64,000 bases of DNA from DTBU01 sp964568845 (GTDB lineage: Archaea; Thermoproteota; CALKCG01; B24). Positions 52,416 to 61,887 of the stretch are shown here, piece after piece. The translations under genes were made by a program, and so were the position numbers. Location of the stretch: positions 31,737 to 95,736 of the forward strand of contig CAZMSC010000002.1 in assembly GCA_964568845.1 (NCBI GenBank), given 5' to 3'. The notes under the pieces were generated by a model, which worked only from the letters and a program-made list of their open reading frames with translations, had not been told where the DNA came from and did no database searches. Position 1 is the stretch's first letter. The number at the start of each line of letters is the position of its first letter.

Positions 52416-53181
52416 AGTCTATAGATATTGGCAGTGATTCGGATGGAGTCTTAGCTTCAACGCGTTCTCTAGGCGTTACTATATAATCTTCCCTAAGTGG
52501 GATTTTCTTAAGCTCCGCATAGCCATACGTTAATAGGAAGCTCAGCATATACGCTCTTCTAACGGTTTCTTCGAAGCTCTTGCCTGATATAAAGCTCCAG
52601 TATGATACAGACCCTCGGGTTTTACACGCCTCTCTAAGCTCATCTAGAGCTCTCTCAAGGTCCTTGTAAAAGGTTTCATCGATTATTAAGCCTTGCCTTT
52701 TAAGCTCTTCAAGCTCTATGTAGCCTCCAGGCTTATGGCCTCCCGTGAATTTACTCCACCTAGATTTTAAAGGTTTTAAACGGTTCCAGTAGTCTATGGC
52801 TTCTACAAGCTTTTCTTTAGATATTTCTTCTACGCACGCTATAGGTTTCCAAGCCATCATAAACGCGTCAACGATTGCTTTAGTAGGTATTTTCCTGAGT
52901 TTATACTCAATAAACGCGGGGTCTGTATAGAATACTGAGGCCTCTTCAGACAACCAATCCTTCTGGGCTTTTACCACTTTGGTAAGCATGTTGACGGCTT
53001 CCACGTCTAGACAAAGCTCTTCGTAAGACTTTAAATCATCCAGTTGTCCGTCAAGCATTTTAAGCTCTTCTCTGACCTCTACGTTAAATGGGTTTAAACC
53101 CCTTTCTTCAACCATGCGGCAAGTATGGATTATCCTCCTAACCTTCTCTATAGGCCTTCTTTTACGCTTCGACAACTTCAA
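52372..53181 (-). CDS. Kleisin-like candidate of the SMC operon
   Basis: The 269-residue soluble protein is helical and has GLNPFNVEVREELKMLDGQL near its N-terminus, which is reminiscent of the ScpA kleisin NP-W-D region, followed by DVEAVNMLTKVVKAQKDWLS. The C-terminal third has a further helical domain. Kleisins bridge SMC heads. The match is weak and inferred mainly from its position: it overlaps the SMC gene by 20 bp upstream and the winged-helix gene by 44 bp downstream. Confidence 0.5.
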   Translation of the reverse strand: MKLSKRKRRPIEKVRRIIHTCRMVEERGLNPFNVEVREELKMLDGQLDDLKSYEELCLDVEAVNMLTKVVKAQKDWLSEEASVFYTDPAFIEYKLRKIPTKAIVDAFMMAWKPIACVEEISKEKLVEAIDYWNRLKPLKSRWSKFTGGHKPGGYIELEELKRQGLIIDETFYKDLERALDELREACKTRGSVSYWSFISGKSFEETVRRAYMLSFLLTYGYAELKKIPLREDYIVTPRERVEAKTPSESLPISIDYERWRKLSGGESSD

Positions 53182-55072
53182 CTACCTCCGAACTGCCCTG
53201 AAGGTTTTGAACAACTATTACATGTATATCTTTACTGACTATGGGTATTTGATTTGGAGTTATTATAAGGTACTGGGCATTCTCGGTCTCCTTTAAAACT
53301 TCAACAAGCTTTAGAAGAAAAGTCTCTCTATTCTTTATATCCATGTGGACTTCGAACTCGTCAACGGCTCTAAAAGGAGATTTTATATACTTTTGTAAAG
53401 CTAGTAGGAAAGTAGCCACGGCTATGCTCCTCTCTCCTCCACTTTGACTATAAGGGTTCAACGGAGTCGGTTCCATGCCTCTAAATCCTATGAAAAGCTC
53501 CAATCCAGCATCGTCTATGTTATCCGGGTTTATGAGCTTAACATACCCTATGGCTCCTAGAGCAGATAGTATTATTAAGTAGCTTCTATTGACTTCTTCT
53601 AGAAGCTCTTGAACCTTTCTTCTCCATAATGTCATACGGTTTCTAAGTGATTCTTCAGCAGCCTTCCTATTTTCACGAATCTTCTCAGCCTTCTCTTCCA
53701 AGTTTCTTAAGGTGTTCAACTGTTGCTCATACATATGCCTAGTATCTTCAGGTACATCACCTATCGTTTCAATTTTAGCCTCTACCACTCTAATCTCGCT
53801 TTGAATATCCTGCGGGTTTCTATCGGTTTCAACTTTCCCATCGCATTTAGAAGCTTCTGCTAAAGCCTCTTTAAACTCGCCTTCAACTTCCGTAAGCTTG
53901 TTTTCAAGATCTCTAAACTCTGAAAGCATTCTATTCAACTGGTCTTCTGCAAGAGCCTTCTCAACTGAAAACTGCAGGATTCTACTGTAAGATTCGTCTA
54001 GACTATTTTCAAGTTCTTCAAGACTATATCTAGCTGAAGAAGAGTTCCTCCTCAAGACTGGAAGATCCTTTGAAAGTTTATCCGCTTCAGAGTTTAAAGT
54101 TTCCAAAATTCTAGCGTCAATGTTCGACTTGTCAAGCAAGTTTAAAAGCCTAGATATTAAGCTTAGAGAAGCTTCAATGGTTACACGCTTCTCTTCAATG
54201 GAGAGAAGTCTACCTAGGTTTTCCTTGTATGATTCTCTAAGCTCTTTAAGCTTATTATTCTCATGATCTATTAAAGTCTTAAGTTTGGAGACCCTATCTT
54301 CAACTCTCTTGGCTCTTAAAGCTAAACCCTCCATCCTAGATTTGAGGCTTTCCACGTTTTTCTCTGCTTTATATACCTGAGCCCATAGGAGCTCCTTTTT
54401 AAGAGATTCCAGAGTCTTCTGAAGTTTGAGCTTCTCAAGATAACGTTTATACTCTTCATCCCAATACTCCAAGCTTCTCTTAGCTTCATCGATAAGCTTA
54501 TCTAGCGTCTTCTCATCCTCCATAAGTTTTGCAAGTCTATCTCTAGCCTCAAGCACATTTTTACGGTAGCTGCTCAAACCCACGGCTTCTTCAAGCATAT
54601 ACAGCTTCTCGTGAGGTGGGACGTATGCGAAAGATGCGACCATGCCTTGATGCATTATGAGAAGCATATTGTCTGGGTTGATTCCAAAATTTTCGAGAAT
54701 ATCTACAACCTCGGCTTTTGAAACGGGTCTGTTATTCGCATAGAAACGATATTCCCCATCAGCCCTCAAAACTCTTGAAAGTCTAAAAACATCGGATTTC
54801 CAATCTGGTATAGGTCGTATACCTCCCTTAGAAGAATTATCTAGGACGACTGTAACTCTAGCCGTGTCCTTCCCTCTACGGATTAAATCGCTAAGCCTCC
54901 TACCGCGCTCCGTATACGCCTGTCCAAGTGCAATAGATATCGCAAGGAGAATGCTGGATTTACCCGCTCCATTGGGGCCGCACACTATGTTAAGTCCAGG
55001 TTTAAGTCTAACCCTACCATACTCATAGCTCATGAAGTTTTCAAGTATAACCTCTTTGATTAGCAAAGACAC
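53162..55072 (-). CDS. Short hinge-less SMC/Rad50-like ATPase
   Basis: The 636-residue protein has SMC-type ATPase halves at both ends: Walker A CGPNGAGKSS (residues 31-40), signature SQSGGERS (about 542-549) and Walker B FRAVDEFEVHMD (about 567-578), which is of the SMC5/6 kind. LLIMHQGMVASFAYVPPHEK follows the head. Between lie two coiled-coil arms of only about 170 residues each. Neither an SMC hinge domain nor the Rad50 CxxC zinc hook is visible at the turn near residue 320. Sulfolobus coalescin (ClsN) is a known SMC-like protein of unusual type; this may be a relative. Its two downstream genes overlap it. Confidence 0.8.
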   Translation of the reverse strand: MSLLIKEVILENFMSYEYGRVRLKPGLNIVCGPNGAGKSSILLAISIALGQAYTERGRRLSDLIRRGKDTARVTVVLDNSSKGGIRPIPDWKSDVFRLSRVLRADGEYRFYANNRPVSKAEVVDILENFGINPDNMLLIMHQGMVASFAYVPPHEKLYMLEEAVGLSSYRKNVLEARDRLAKLMEDEKTLDKLIDEAKRSLEYWDEEYKRYLEKLKLQKTLESLKKELLWAQVYKAEKNVESLKSRMEGLALRAKRVEDRVSKLKTLIDHENNKLKELRESYKENLGRLLSIEEKRVTIEASLSLISRLLNLLDKSNIDARILETLNSEADKLSKDLPVLRRNSSSARYSLEELENSLDESYSRILQFSVEKALAEDQLNRMLSEFRDLENKLTEVEGEFKEALAEASKCDGKVETDRNPQDIQSEIRVVEAKIETIGDVPEDTRHMYEQQLNTLRNLEEKAEKIRENRKAAEESLRNRMTLWRRKVQELLEEVNRSYLIILSALGAIGYVKLINPDNIDDAGLELFIGFRGMEPTPLNPYSQSGGERSIAVATFLLALQKYIKSPFRAVDEFEVHMDIKNRETFLLKLVEVLKETENAQYLIITPNQIPIVSKDIHVIVVQNLQGSSEVVEVVEA

Positions 55073-55937
55073 TTCCTCCGATTAGAGGTTTGGAAGTCGA
55101 TATAAGTCAAGGTAAGATTATCAACACCTATAAGCCTATCTCCTATAAACATTTAAATTTTCAAGTAAATGTTTACCTTCTTTTTCTAAAAAATATTACA
55201 CCGTCGAATACGGTTACGTATTTAAACCAGCTTCTATAAGCTTTGGAGGGAAAAATACTTGAGGGTAGTCGAGGATGGCTTTCACTAAGTTCAAAGCTCC
55301 CAATTTTACCGAACTTTTGTAAACAGCTTTGATGTTCTCTTGAAGCTGGGCCTATCTAGATCTATCTAGGATGCTCTATTAAACTAAATTAGATCATCTA
55401 GAACAGTCAACCCGTTGGATCCTTGGAAAGCCCCCTAGACGAAAAAGCCCCATTTCCCTCTTTAGATACGTCCATCAACCATCAATCTTACTACAGTTGA
55501 AATATTTTTCCCAGAAATTACCGCAGTAGTAATATGAAAAATCGCTCACTTGAAACATCCTGATTTAACATTGAATTAAAATGATACTACTCCCAATATT
55601 CATACAGATGCAGGAATCTACCCACAAGTTTTAAACTATTTTCCGAAAAATTTACAAGTATTTGCTCTCCGAGCTTGGAGAGCATTTTAAGGTTTAAAAG
55701 CCTTTAAAGCCGGATACGTAGTAAGTCAATGTGGTATATGAATTTAATCTGTTGTATGTTGTCTGAATGAGTCTTAGGTTCAATTGTTAAGTAGAGCTTA
55801 GCCGCTTAGAAGGAACATATAATCCGTTCTCAGCACAGGCGGTCATCACTTAACCTTTTATGTTCTAGGCATTAGAACATGCATTCTAATATCTAGCATT
55901 AAGTAGACGAAAACGTATTAGTATAGTTGGTGTTTTC
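55073..55937. other. Long intergenic region upstream of the SMC operon and the propeller gene
   Basis: These 865 bases separate two divergent genes. I see no coding frame of substance, no tRNA and no CRISPR-like repeat. A short tandem pair CTATCTAGA / CTATCTAGG occurs at 55352-55370. The last 150 bases before 55938 are AT-rich and should contain the promoter of the propeller gene. Confidence 0.5.
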
Positions 55938-57866
55938 ATGTTTAGCCTCAGAACCTTTAGACCTCAAATCAAGAAGAGATTTATCTTAGTGCTTTCAATA
56001 GTCCTTATGCTCGGCGCCCCCCTACTCCTGATATTCTCCGGGATGAGCAATAACGCATCATCAAGCAACCCGAGCACAGATATACGAAACCATGCAATCC
56101 TTAAAAAATTCTCATCCTATGAGGAGTTGAAAAGCTTCCTAAATAGAAGTATGAGTTCTCCATGGTTTCTAGTAGACGTAGAGAGATTTACTGCAATCAC
56201 AGCTACCGGAATCACAGCAAAATCCACAGTTACAGATATCGATTACTCGAAGACAAATATTCAGGTTGAGAGTGTTGATGAAGATGATGTCATTAAAACC
56301 GATGGAGAATATATATACTTAACCCTTGGAAGAAGTGTTTTAATAATTAAGGCCTATCCACCTGATGAAGCAAAGCTTTCAGCGGAGATCCCTGTGGAAG
56401 GTGTAGTTTCAGGCCTTTTCGTAAACGGCAAGAGGCTGATCATAATCTATAATGGAGTTTACTGCCGCGTGGAAAACACCTCTGAGAAAAAGAGTGAGGA
56501 GATACTGTTTATAGAACCAAGTTTGTCAGTGCTCATTTACGATGTGGAAAACGCTGAAGTACCTATACTTGTTAGGAATACCACTGTAAGTGGGACGTAC
56601 TTCAACTCTAGGATGATCGGAGATTACGTCTACGTATTGGCATCTTTCCCGATATATTTGAGAGATGAAGAACCTGTTCTTCCAGAGATAGTAGACGGCA
56701 AGTACAGTATAAGGGTCGATCCAACATCGATCTACTACTCGAATACGTCAGACTTCTACAACGTTTTCACAGTTATAGCCGCAATAAACGTCAAAGACCT
56801 GAGCGAACCCATCACATATGAGACCTTCTTATTTGGATATGCCAGCTGCATCTACGTATCCCTAAACAACATTTACGTTGCCGTACCGAGCCAATCTGAA
56901 AGCGGTATGACAACCGAGATCCATAAAATTCACATAGAAGATGGCAAAATAGAGTACGAGCTAAGCGGCTCGGTTCCAGGTTTAGTTCTAAATCAGTTTT
57001 CAATGGATGAGTATGACGGTTATTTTAGAATAGCCACCATGACGAATCAACAAGTACTTAGAGGTTTATTCTCTACGATTACTTTACGTGAAGGTGAAAG
57101 TCCAATAATGAGCAATGTCTACGTGCTAAACATGAGTCTGGCTGTTATCGGTGGGATTGAAGGGTTGGCACCTGGTGAACAGATGTACTCGGCTAGGTTC
57201 ATGGGCGACAGATGCTACCTAGTAACCTTCAAGAAGGTTGATCCGTTATTTGTTATAGACCTAGGAGACCCCGCCAATCCGAAAGTGCTTGGTAATCTTA
57301 AAATACCCGGATACTCAGACTACCTCCACCCCTACGATGAGAACCATTTAATAGGTATAGGTAAGTGGACTGTTGAAGCTGAAGAGAGTGACTTCGCATG
57401 GTATCAAGGTGTAAAAATATCGCTTTTTGATGTAAGCGATGTTGAACACCCAAGGGAAATAGACAGCATTATAATAGGTGATAGGGGAACTGACTCACCA
57501 GTTTTACATAACCACAAGGCTCTGTTATTCGACAGAGGGCTTGACCTTCTCGCCATTCCAATCCTATTGGCCGAGATAGATGAATCTAAATATCCCAATG
57601 GTGTTCCTCCGAATACTTACGGAGATTACGTCTGGCAGGGGCTTTACGTCTTCAAAATAACTGAGAACGATATAAGCCTAAGAGGCAGAATTACACATAT
57701 AGAGAGTTCAGATGACTTCCTTAAAAGTGGATACTGGTTCTATTCCGACTATGCGATTGAACGGGCGCTCTACATCGGCAACACTTTATATACGATCTCA
57801 AATAGAATGATAAAGATGAATGATTTAGAAAGCCTAGAGGAGATAGGTGTCTTAAAACTTCCGTAG
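55938..57866 (+). CDS. Secreted beta-propeller-domain protein
   Basis: The 642-residue protein starts with a basic N-terminus and hydrophobic helix (FILVLSIVLMLGAPLLLIF, residues 16-34), a signal peptide or anchor. It is followed by a large beta-propeller region with repeated blades such as VDEDDVIKTDGEYIYLTLG and YLHPYDENHLIGIGKW. This matches the archaeal secreted propeller family COG4880 of unknown function. It is probably displayed on the cell surface. Confidence 0.8.
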   Translation: MFSLRTFRPQIKKRFILVLSIVLMLGAPLLLIFSGMSNNASSSNPSTDIRNHAILKKFSSYEELKSFLNRSMSSPWFLVDVERFTAITATGITAKSTVTDIDYSKTNIQVESVDEDDVIKTDGEYIYLTLGRSVLIIKAYPPDEAKLSAEIPVEGVVSGLFVNGKRLIIIYNGVYCRVENTSEKKSEEILFIEPSLSVLIYDVENAEVPILVRNTTVSGTYFNSRMIGDYVYVLASFPIYLRDEEPVLPEIVDGKYSIRVDPTSIYYSNTSDFYNVFTVIAAINVKDLSEPITYETFLFGYASCIYVSLNNIYVAVPSQSESGMTTEIHKIHIEDGKIEYELSGSVPGLVLNQFSMDEYDGYFRIATMTNQQVLRGLFSTITLREGESPIMSNVYVLNMSLAVIGGIEGLAPGEQMYSARFMGDRCYLVTFKKVDPLFVIDLGDPANPKVLGNLKIPGYSDYLHPYDENHLIGIGKWTVEAEESDFAWYQGVKISLFDVSDVEHPREIDSIIIGDRGTDSPVLHNHKALLFDRGLDLLAIPILLAEIDESKYPNGVPPNTYGDYVWQGLYVFKITENDISLRGRITHIESSDDFLKSGYWFYSDYAIERALYIGNTLYTISNRMIKMNDLESLEEIGVLKLP

Positions 57867-58130
57867 AAGCCACAGCGCCCTTAACCATCTATTTCTTAGC
57901 TCAACCAATTATCTCCATTACTTCATAGTTTAAAGACGTATGATAAAACATAAATTGGCTCAGCCCTCTACAAATAAGTCTTTAGGCTCTGTACATTTTC
58001 AGAATACGACTTCTTTATAAAATCTTCTCGTTAGAAGGTTAGCTTAAGCTTTGTTAATAAAACCTTTTCTGAGCGTGAAACCGCTTCTCTAATTACTTCC
58101 GATTTTAGTACTACTATTTTTTAAAAAAGT
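57867..58130. other. Intergenic stretch before the cobalt transporter operon
   Basis: No gene, tRNA or clear riboswitch fold is recognised between the propeller gene and the cbiM promoter. I looked for a cobalamin-riboswitch B12-box-like sequence and saw none. Confidence 0.4.
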
Positions 58131-58156
58131 AATATTTATATTCGGGCCCGACGAAT
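58131..58156 (+). promoter_or_regulatory. cbiM promoter with overlapping palindrome
   Basis: A TATA box AATATTTATA (58131-58140) is followed at once by ATTCG-GGCCCGA-CGAAT (58140-58156), a 5-bp inverted repeat around 7 bases, with the 8-bp palindrome CGGGCCCG inside (58143-58150). It lies between the TATA box and the expected transcription start, the classic place for an archaeal repressor operator. A metal-responsive repressor of the NikR type is possible but unproven. Confidence 0.5.
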
Positions 58157-58172
58157 AACTATCAGGGTTTCT

Positions 58173-58814
58173 ATGCATATACCCGACGGCTTCCTAGATC
58201 CCGCAGTAATCGTACTCACCTACGCATTACTGATGATATATGGAGTCTTCGCATTTAAAAGAATTAGAAGAACATTAAATACCGAGAATACACCGCTAGT
58301 GTCGGTTCTATCCGCTGGTATATTTGCCGCTCAAATGCTGAACTGGCCCATTCCCGGCGGAACAAGTCTTCATTTTGTTGGAGGCACATTAGCCGGAGTA
58401 ATGCTTGGTCCATGGCTTGGCTTTCTAACAATGTTCATAGTACTAGTTGTTCAATGCTTGGTCTTCCACGATGGTGGAATAACCGCCCTCGGAGCAAACT
58501 CTCTAAATATGGCTATAATTGACGTATTAGTTGGATACACAATTTATCGGTTTACAGCTAGGGCTTTTAAATCTAAAGGCTCGCCTCGTATGCTGGCTGC
58601 TTTCCTCGGAGGCTGGCTGGGGATAACAATCGCTGGTGTAGCATGTGGGCTTGAAATAGGGTATTCTCGGGCTTTTCCCTACGGCGTATCTATAACCGTG
58701 CCGATTATGGCTGGGTGGCATGCGGTGCTTGGTGTAATTGAAGGAACTATAACAGCTTTAACTGTAGCCTATTTAAGGAAAAGAGTACCTCATATAATTT
58801 TTGCAGAGAGGTGA
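58173..58814 (+). CDS. cbiM: Cobalt transport substrate-binding membrane protein CbiM
   Basis: The 213-residue protein opens with the hallmark MHIPDGFLDP, whose Met1 amine and His2 bind the metal. It has WPIPGGTSLHFVGGTLAG and VFHDGGITALGANSLNM motifs and about six membrane helices. It is the S-component of an ECF cobalt transporter. Its stop overlaps the next gene by four bases, so the operon is co-translated. Confidence 0.95.
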   Translation: MHIPDGFLDPAVIVLTYALLMIYGVFAFKRIRRTLNTENTPLVSVLSAGIFAAQMLNWPIPGGTSLHFVGGTLAGVMLGPWLGFLTMFIVLVVQCLVFHDGGITALGANSLNMAIIDVLVGYTIYRFTARAFKSKGSPRMLAAFLGGWLGITIAGVACGLEIGYSRAFPYGVSITVPIMAGWHAVLGVIEGTITALTVAYLRKRVPHIIFAER

Positions 58815-59122
58815 GTCTTACGGGCTCTTCAAGAGGGCTATCCTATAAAAAGACCATGGTTTTAATTCTTATCCTAGTCTTCATCAGTCCCATCTTTGGA
58901 GTACTATTAGCGGATATGGTCGGCTACCATGAGCCACTCGATGTTGCCGCGGAGGTTTTAAATCTTCCAGATTTAACTGAGTTAATAAATTGGACTCCAC
59001 TCCTAGATTACACAATTCCCGGATTGCCCGCCGAAGTCGGCTATATCGTTGCGGGTTTGATCGGTGTCTTCGTAATATTGAGCATAGGTCTCTTATTGGG
59101 TAAGATGGTAAGGAGAACTTGA
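58811..59122 (+). CDS. CbiN-like (PDGLE-type) small membrane subunit
   Basis: The 103-residue protein has two transmembrane helices (MVLILILVFISPIFGVLLA; YIVAGLIGVFVILSIGLLL) linked by a hydrophilic loop. This is the layout of CbiN/PDGLE-domain partners of CbiM. It starts at GTG, overlaps cbiM by four bases and the CbiQ gene by four bases. Confidence 0.85.
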   Translation: MSLTGSSRGLSYKKTMVLILILVFISPIFGVLLADMVGYHEPLDVAAEVLNLPDLTELINWTPLLDYTIPGLPAEVGYIVAGLIGVFVILSIGLLLGKMVRRT

Positions 59123-59925
59123 ACTCTAAAACTCTAACGTCTAGGTTTCTAGAGAATCTTGCGGAAGCATTCAGACAGCTAAACAATGTCCCAAGTAGTT
59201 TACCATTTAATCCCGCATTATCTACACTTTCAGCTTTAATTCTAACTGGGACAGCCGCGCTCAGTTATGATTTGAAAATCCCAATGATGATATTATTTAT
59301 AAGCATGGTGTTAATATTCGTTTTAAACCATTCATTTCTAAGCTCATGGATTAAAACCATACTCTTCGTTTTAACATGGGCTTCTATAGTTTCAGCTCCT
59401 CTCCCGTTTATAACTGCCGGGGAGGTTTTAGTTGAACTACCCATTGGGTCAACTACGTTAAAAATTAGCTTTGAAGGAATACATCTAACCGTATCCTTCA
59501 TAACTAGGGTTACTGCTTCGGTAGCAGTATCCACCGCTTTCATCATGATCATGGGTTGGAGAGGAATAATAGCTGGATTTGAAGAGCTACGTATTCCTAG
59601 GGAGCTTTCCTTCATGCTCAACCTATCGATCGTAAGCATACCTGTATTTTTAAGGGAAACTTTAAACGTGCTCTTAGCTAGGGAGGCGCGTATAATGAGA
59701 AAGGTTAAGATGAGAAATGTTTGGAGAATGCTAGCAACAGTTATTGGAGAGCTTATGCTGAGAGGGTATGAGCGAGCTTGGAGGCTTGATAAGTCAATAA
59801 GAGCTAGAAGTTTTAGCAGACCAGAAAAACCTAAGACTGTTCACACCTCGATAAGGGTTAGAGATGTAGCGTTATTTTTACTCGCCTTAACGATTCTCCT
59901 ATTGGGGATCATAGGAAGGATGTAA
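59119..59925 (+). CDS. cbiQ: Energy-coupling factor membrane protein CbiQ
   Basis: The 268-residue protein has about six hydrophobic segments and the coupling-helix motifs of T-components: LNVLLAREARIMRKVKMR and MLRGYERAWRLDKSIRARSF, which touch the ATPase. It links CbiM to CbiO. It starts at TTG, overlaps the CbiN-like gene by four bases and ends two bases before cbiO. Confidence 0.92.
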   Translation: MNSKTLTSRFLENLAEAFRQLNNVPSSLPFNPALSTLSALILTGTAALSYDLKIPMMILFISMVLIFVLNHSFLSSWIKTILFVLTWASIVSAPLPFITAGEVLVELPIGSTTLKISFEGIHLTVSFITRVTASVAVSTAFIMIMGWRGIIAGFEELRIPRELSFMLNLSIVSIPVFLRETLNVLLAREARIMRKVKMRNVWRMLATVIGELMLRGYERAWRLDKSIRARSFSRPEKPKTVHTSIRVRDVALFLLALTILLLGIIGRM

Positions 59926-59927
59926 CG

Positions 59928-60656
59928 ATGTTGTTGAAGTTGGAGAACATCTATTTTAAGTATCCTGGAGAAGTTGAGGTTTTAAAGGGAGCAAACTTAT
60001 CGGCAGATAGAGGTGAGATAGTAGCACTAATAGGCCCAGTTGGAAGTGGTAAAACTACGCTTCTGATGATCGCAGCCGGACTCCTTGAGCCTGAAAGGGG
60101 AGCAGTTTTCCTAGACGGTAAGCCTTTAAAAGATCAATTGCCAGAGGCTCGTGAGAGGATAGGTTTAGTATTTCAAAATCCTGATGATCAGATTTTCAAT
60201 CCAACGGTTTACGATGAATTAGCCTTCGCCTTAAACCAGATATGCAACTCCACTACGGAAGTCGATAGCATCGTTAGAAGCGTTGCAGATAGATTTAACA
60301 TAACGCATTTGTTGAGTAGACCTCCCTATAGGCTGAGCATGGGTGAGAAGCGCATAATAACACTAGCGTCTATAATTGTCTACAACCCAGACATTTTATT
60401 ACTTGATGAGCCGACTGCCAACGTGAGTTCAAGAATAGTAGAAATTATAAAATCTGTACTATTTGAGTTTAAACAGTCTAAGAAAGCTACAGTCGTGGCT
60501 TCGCATGATGCGGAATTTATCGCTGAAGTATCCGACCGCGTATACGTTATAAATAATGGTGTTACAATCGGCGGCTTAGATTCTAAAACAATATTATCCG
60601 ATGAAAAGATACTTGCAATGGCGGATCTAAAGCCCATTCGTGTCAAAAAGACCTAA
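59928..60656 (+). CDS. cbiO: Cobalt ABC transporter ATPase CbiO
   Basis: The 242-residue ABC ATPase has Walker A GPVGSGKTT (residues 36-44), Q-loop LVFQNPDDQIFNPTVYDE typical of ECF ATPases, and Walker B ILLLDEPTANVSS. The signature is LSMGEKR, where glycine of the usual LSGGE is replaced by methionine. It energises cobalt uptake. It ends 14 bp before the convergent radical SAM gene. Confidence 0.95.
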   Translation: MLLKLENIYFKYPGEVEVLKGANLSADRGEIVALIGPVGSGKTTLLMIAAGLLEPERGAVFLDGKPLKDQLPEARERIGLVFQNPDDQIFNPTVYDELAFALNQICNSTTEVDSIVRSVADRFNITHLLSRPPYRLSMGEKRIITLASIIVYNPDILLLDEPTANVSSRIVEIIKSVLFEFKQSKKATVVASHDAEFIAEVSDRVYVINNGVTIGGLDSKTILSDEKILAMADLKPIRVKKT

Positions 60657-60670
60657 TCCAAATTAAAACT

Positions 60671-61738
60671 TCATGGGATTATTTCAACCGTATTGTTAAA
60701 AGCCGGGTATAAAAGCTTGCTTTGATCTATCAATCCATCTACTACAAGCTTATCAACAAATGGCTTAACTTCTAATATTCTCTCAACGAGGTAGTTTGTG
60801 GCTTCACATATGTCTCTAAATCCATCGATCCCCCAAAGCCTCTCGATATGCGCATATAGACATCTACCTCCACATATTCGGAAAATACGACAACTTATAC
60901 AGGGCTCGTCTATAGTTACTCTACCAGGTAAGTCTTTAGGCGTTAAACTATGGATATCCCCCAGCCTAGCCCACGGGGCATCTATAGCTATGGGACAGGC
61001 TAGTATAGTACCATTAGTTAATATGGAGAAACTACTTACACCTGCGCCGCATGGAGGACTTGGACCATTTGAGATAATCCTCTTCAGGATTCCCTGAAGA
61101 GGTGCCAATCCCAATATCTTGCCTTCAGAGAGGTTTTTAATCCAAAGCTTCACTAAGGCATTTAAACCTGGTTTATAATTCTTATCAAGCCATCCTTTGA
61201 AGTCCCTCCATCTAGGACTCCATACTACGTTGAGTTGCCAGTGTATATGGTCGAACAAGTTTAAACTTATCAAATGGGTTACATCTCTATATATGTTACT
61301 CTGCTCTGTAATAGTCATTCTAGCTACGATATCTCCTTCAAATCCGATATCTCTAAGCCATTTTGCAGTTTTCAAAACCCTCTTATAAACACCTCGTCCT
61401 CTATATGCATCTGTCAAGTTTTCATTGCCATCTATTGAAAGTAATATTGTGTTAAACCTTTTCCAATAAGCTGGCTCGAGCCTCTCACGTAGAAGACCGT
61501 TTGTTTGGATAACGTAGTGCGCTTCCAAACTGTCTATGAGTTTGACTACGAAACGTTCATTTAGCAATGGTTCTCCACCATAAAATGCTACTACTGGGTT
61601 GGAGTCTTGAGATAGAAAATCTACAAGTTGTTCAATCCTATATTCAACTTTCCATGGGACGAGATGCCTTGGAAAACTGCCTCCACAATAAGAACATTTT
61701 AGATTACAACGGCCAGTTGTGAAGACTATATAAAGCAT
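60671..61738 (-). CDS. Radical SAM peptide-modifying enzyme, AF1577-like
   Basis: The 355-residue protein begins MLYIVFTTGRCNLKCSYCGG with the radical SAM cysteines C11, C15 and C18. It continues with FYGGEPLLNE and VIQTNG, and ends in a cysteine-rich SPASM-like region (CGAG, ACPIAIDAPW, CISCRIFRICGGRCLY). This is the AF1577-type family predicted to modify peptides. No precursor peptide is evident next to it. A PqqD-like gene sits at 23.7 kb, too far to be co-transcribed. Confidence 0.8.
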   Translation of the reverse strand: MLYIVFTTGRCNLKCSYCGGSFPRHLVPWKVEYRIEQLVDFLSQDSNPVVAFYGGEPLLNERFVVKLIDSLEAHYVIQTNGLLRERLEPAYWKRFNTILLSIDGNENLTDAYRGRGVYKRVLKTAKWLRDIGFEGDIVARMTITEQSNIYRDVTHLISLNLFDHIHWQLNVVWSPRWRDFKGWLDKNYKPGLNALVKLWIKNLSEGKILGLAPLQGILKRIISNGPSPPCGAGVSSFSILTNGTILACPIAIDAPWARLGDIHSLTPKDLPGRVTIDEPCISCRIFRICGGRCLYAHIERLWGIDGFRDICEATNYLVERILEVKPFVDKLVVDGLIDQSKLLYPAFNNTVEIIP

Positions 61739-61887
61739 TCAAAGTTAAATGTACACCTTTAAAGTTTAAGATTAACAGTTAGGAATTTAGGAATTCCCCC
61801 GCATTTAATCTCCCATCATTTTCCCTAATCCAGCAGTAGTATGTTTTCGTCTGTAGCGTCACATACTGCATTAGGTATGTCGGCAGT

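Noticed and set aside
55352..55370. CTATCTAG tandem pair as a CRISPR or attachment site
   Set aside because: Only two short copies exist, without spacers or nearby integrase or cas genes.
57867..58172. Cobalamin riboswitch before cbiM
   Set aside because: No B12-box-like element or suitable fold was seen, and cobalamin riboswitches are not expected in archaea of this type.
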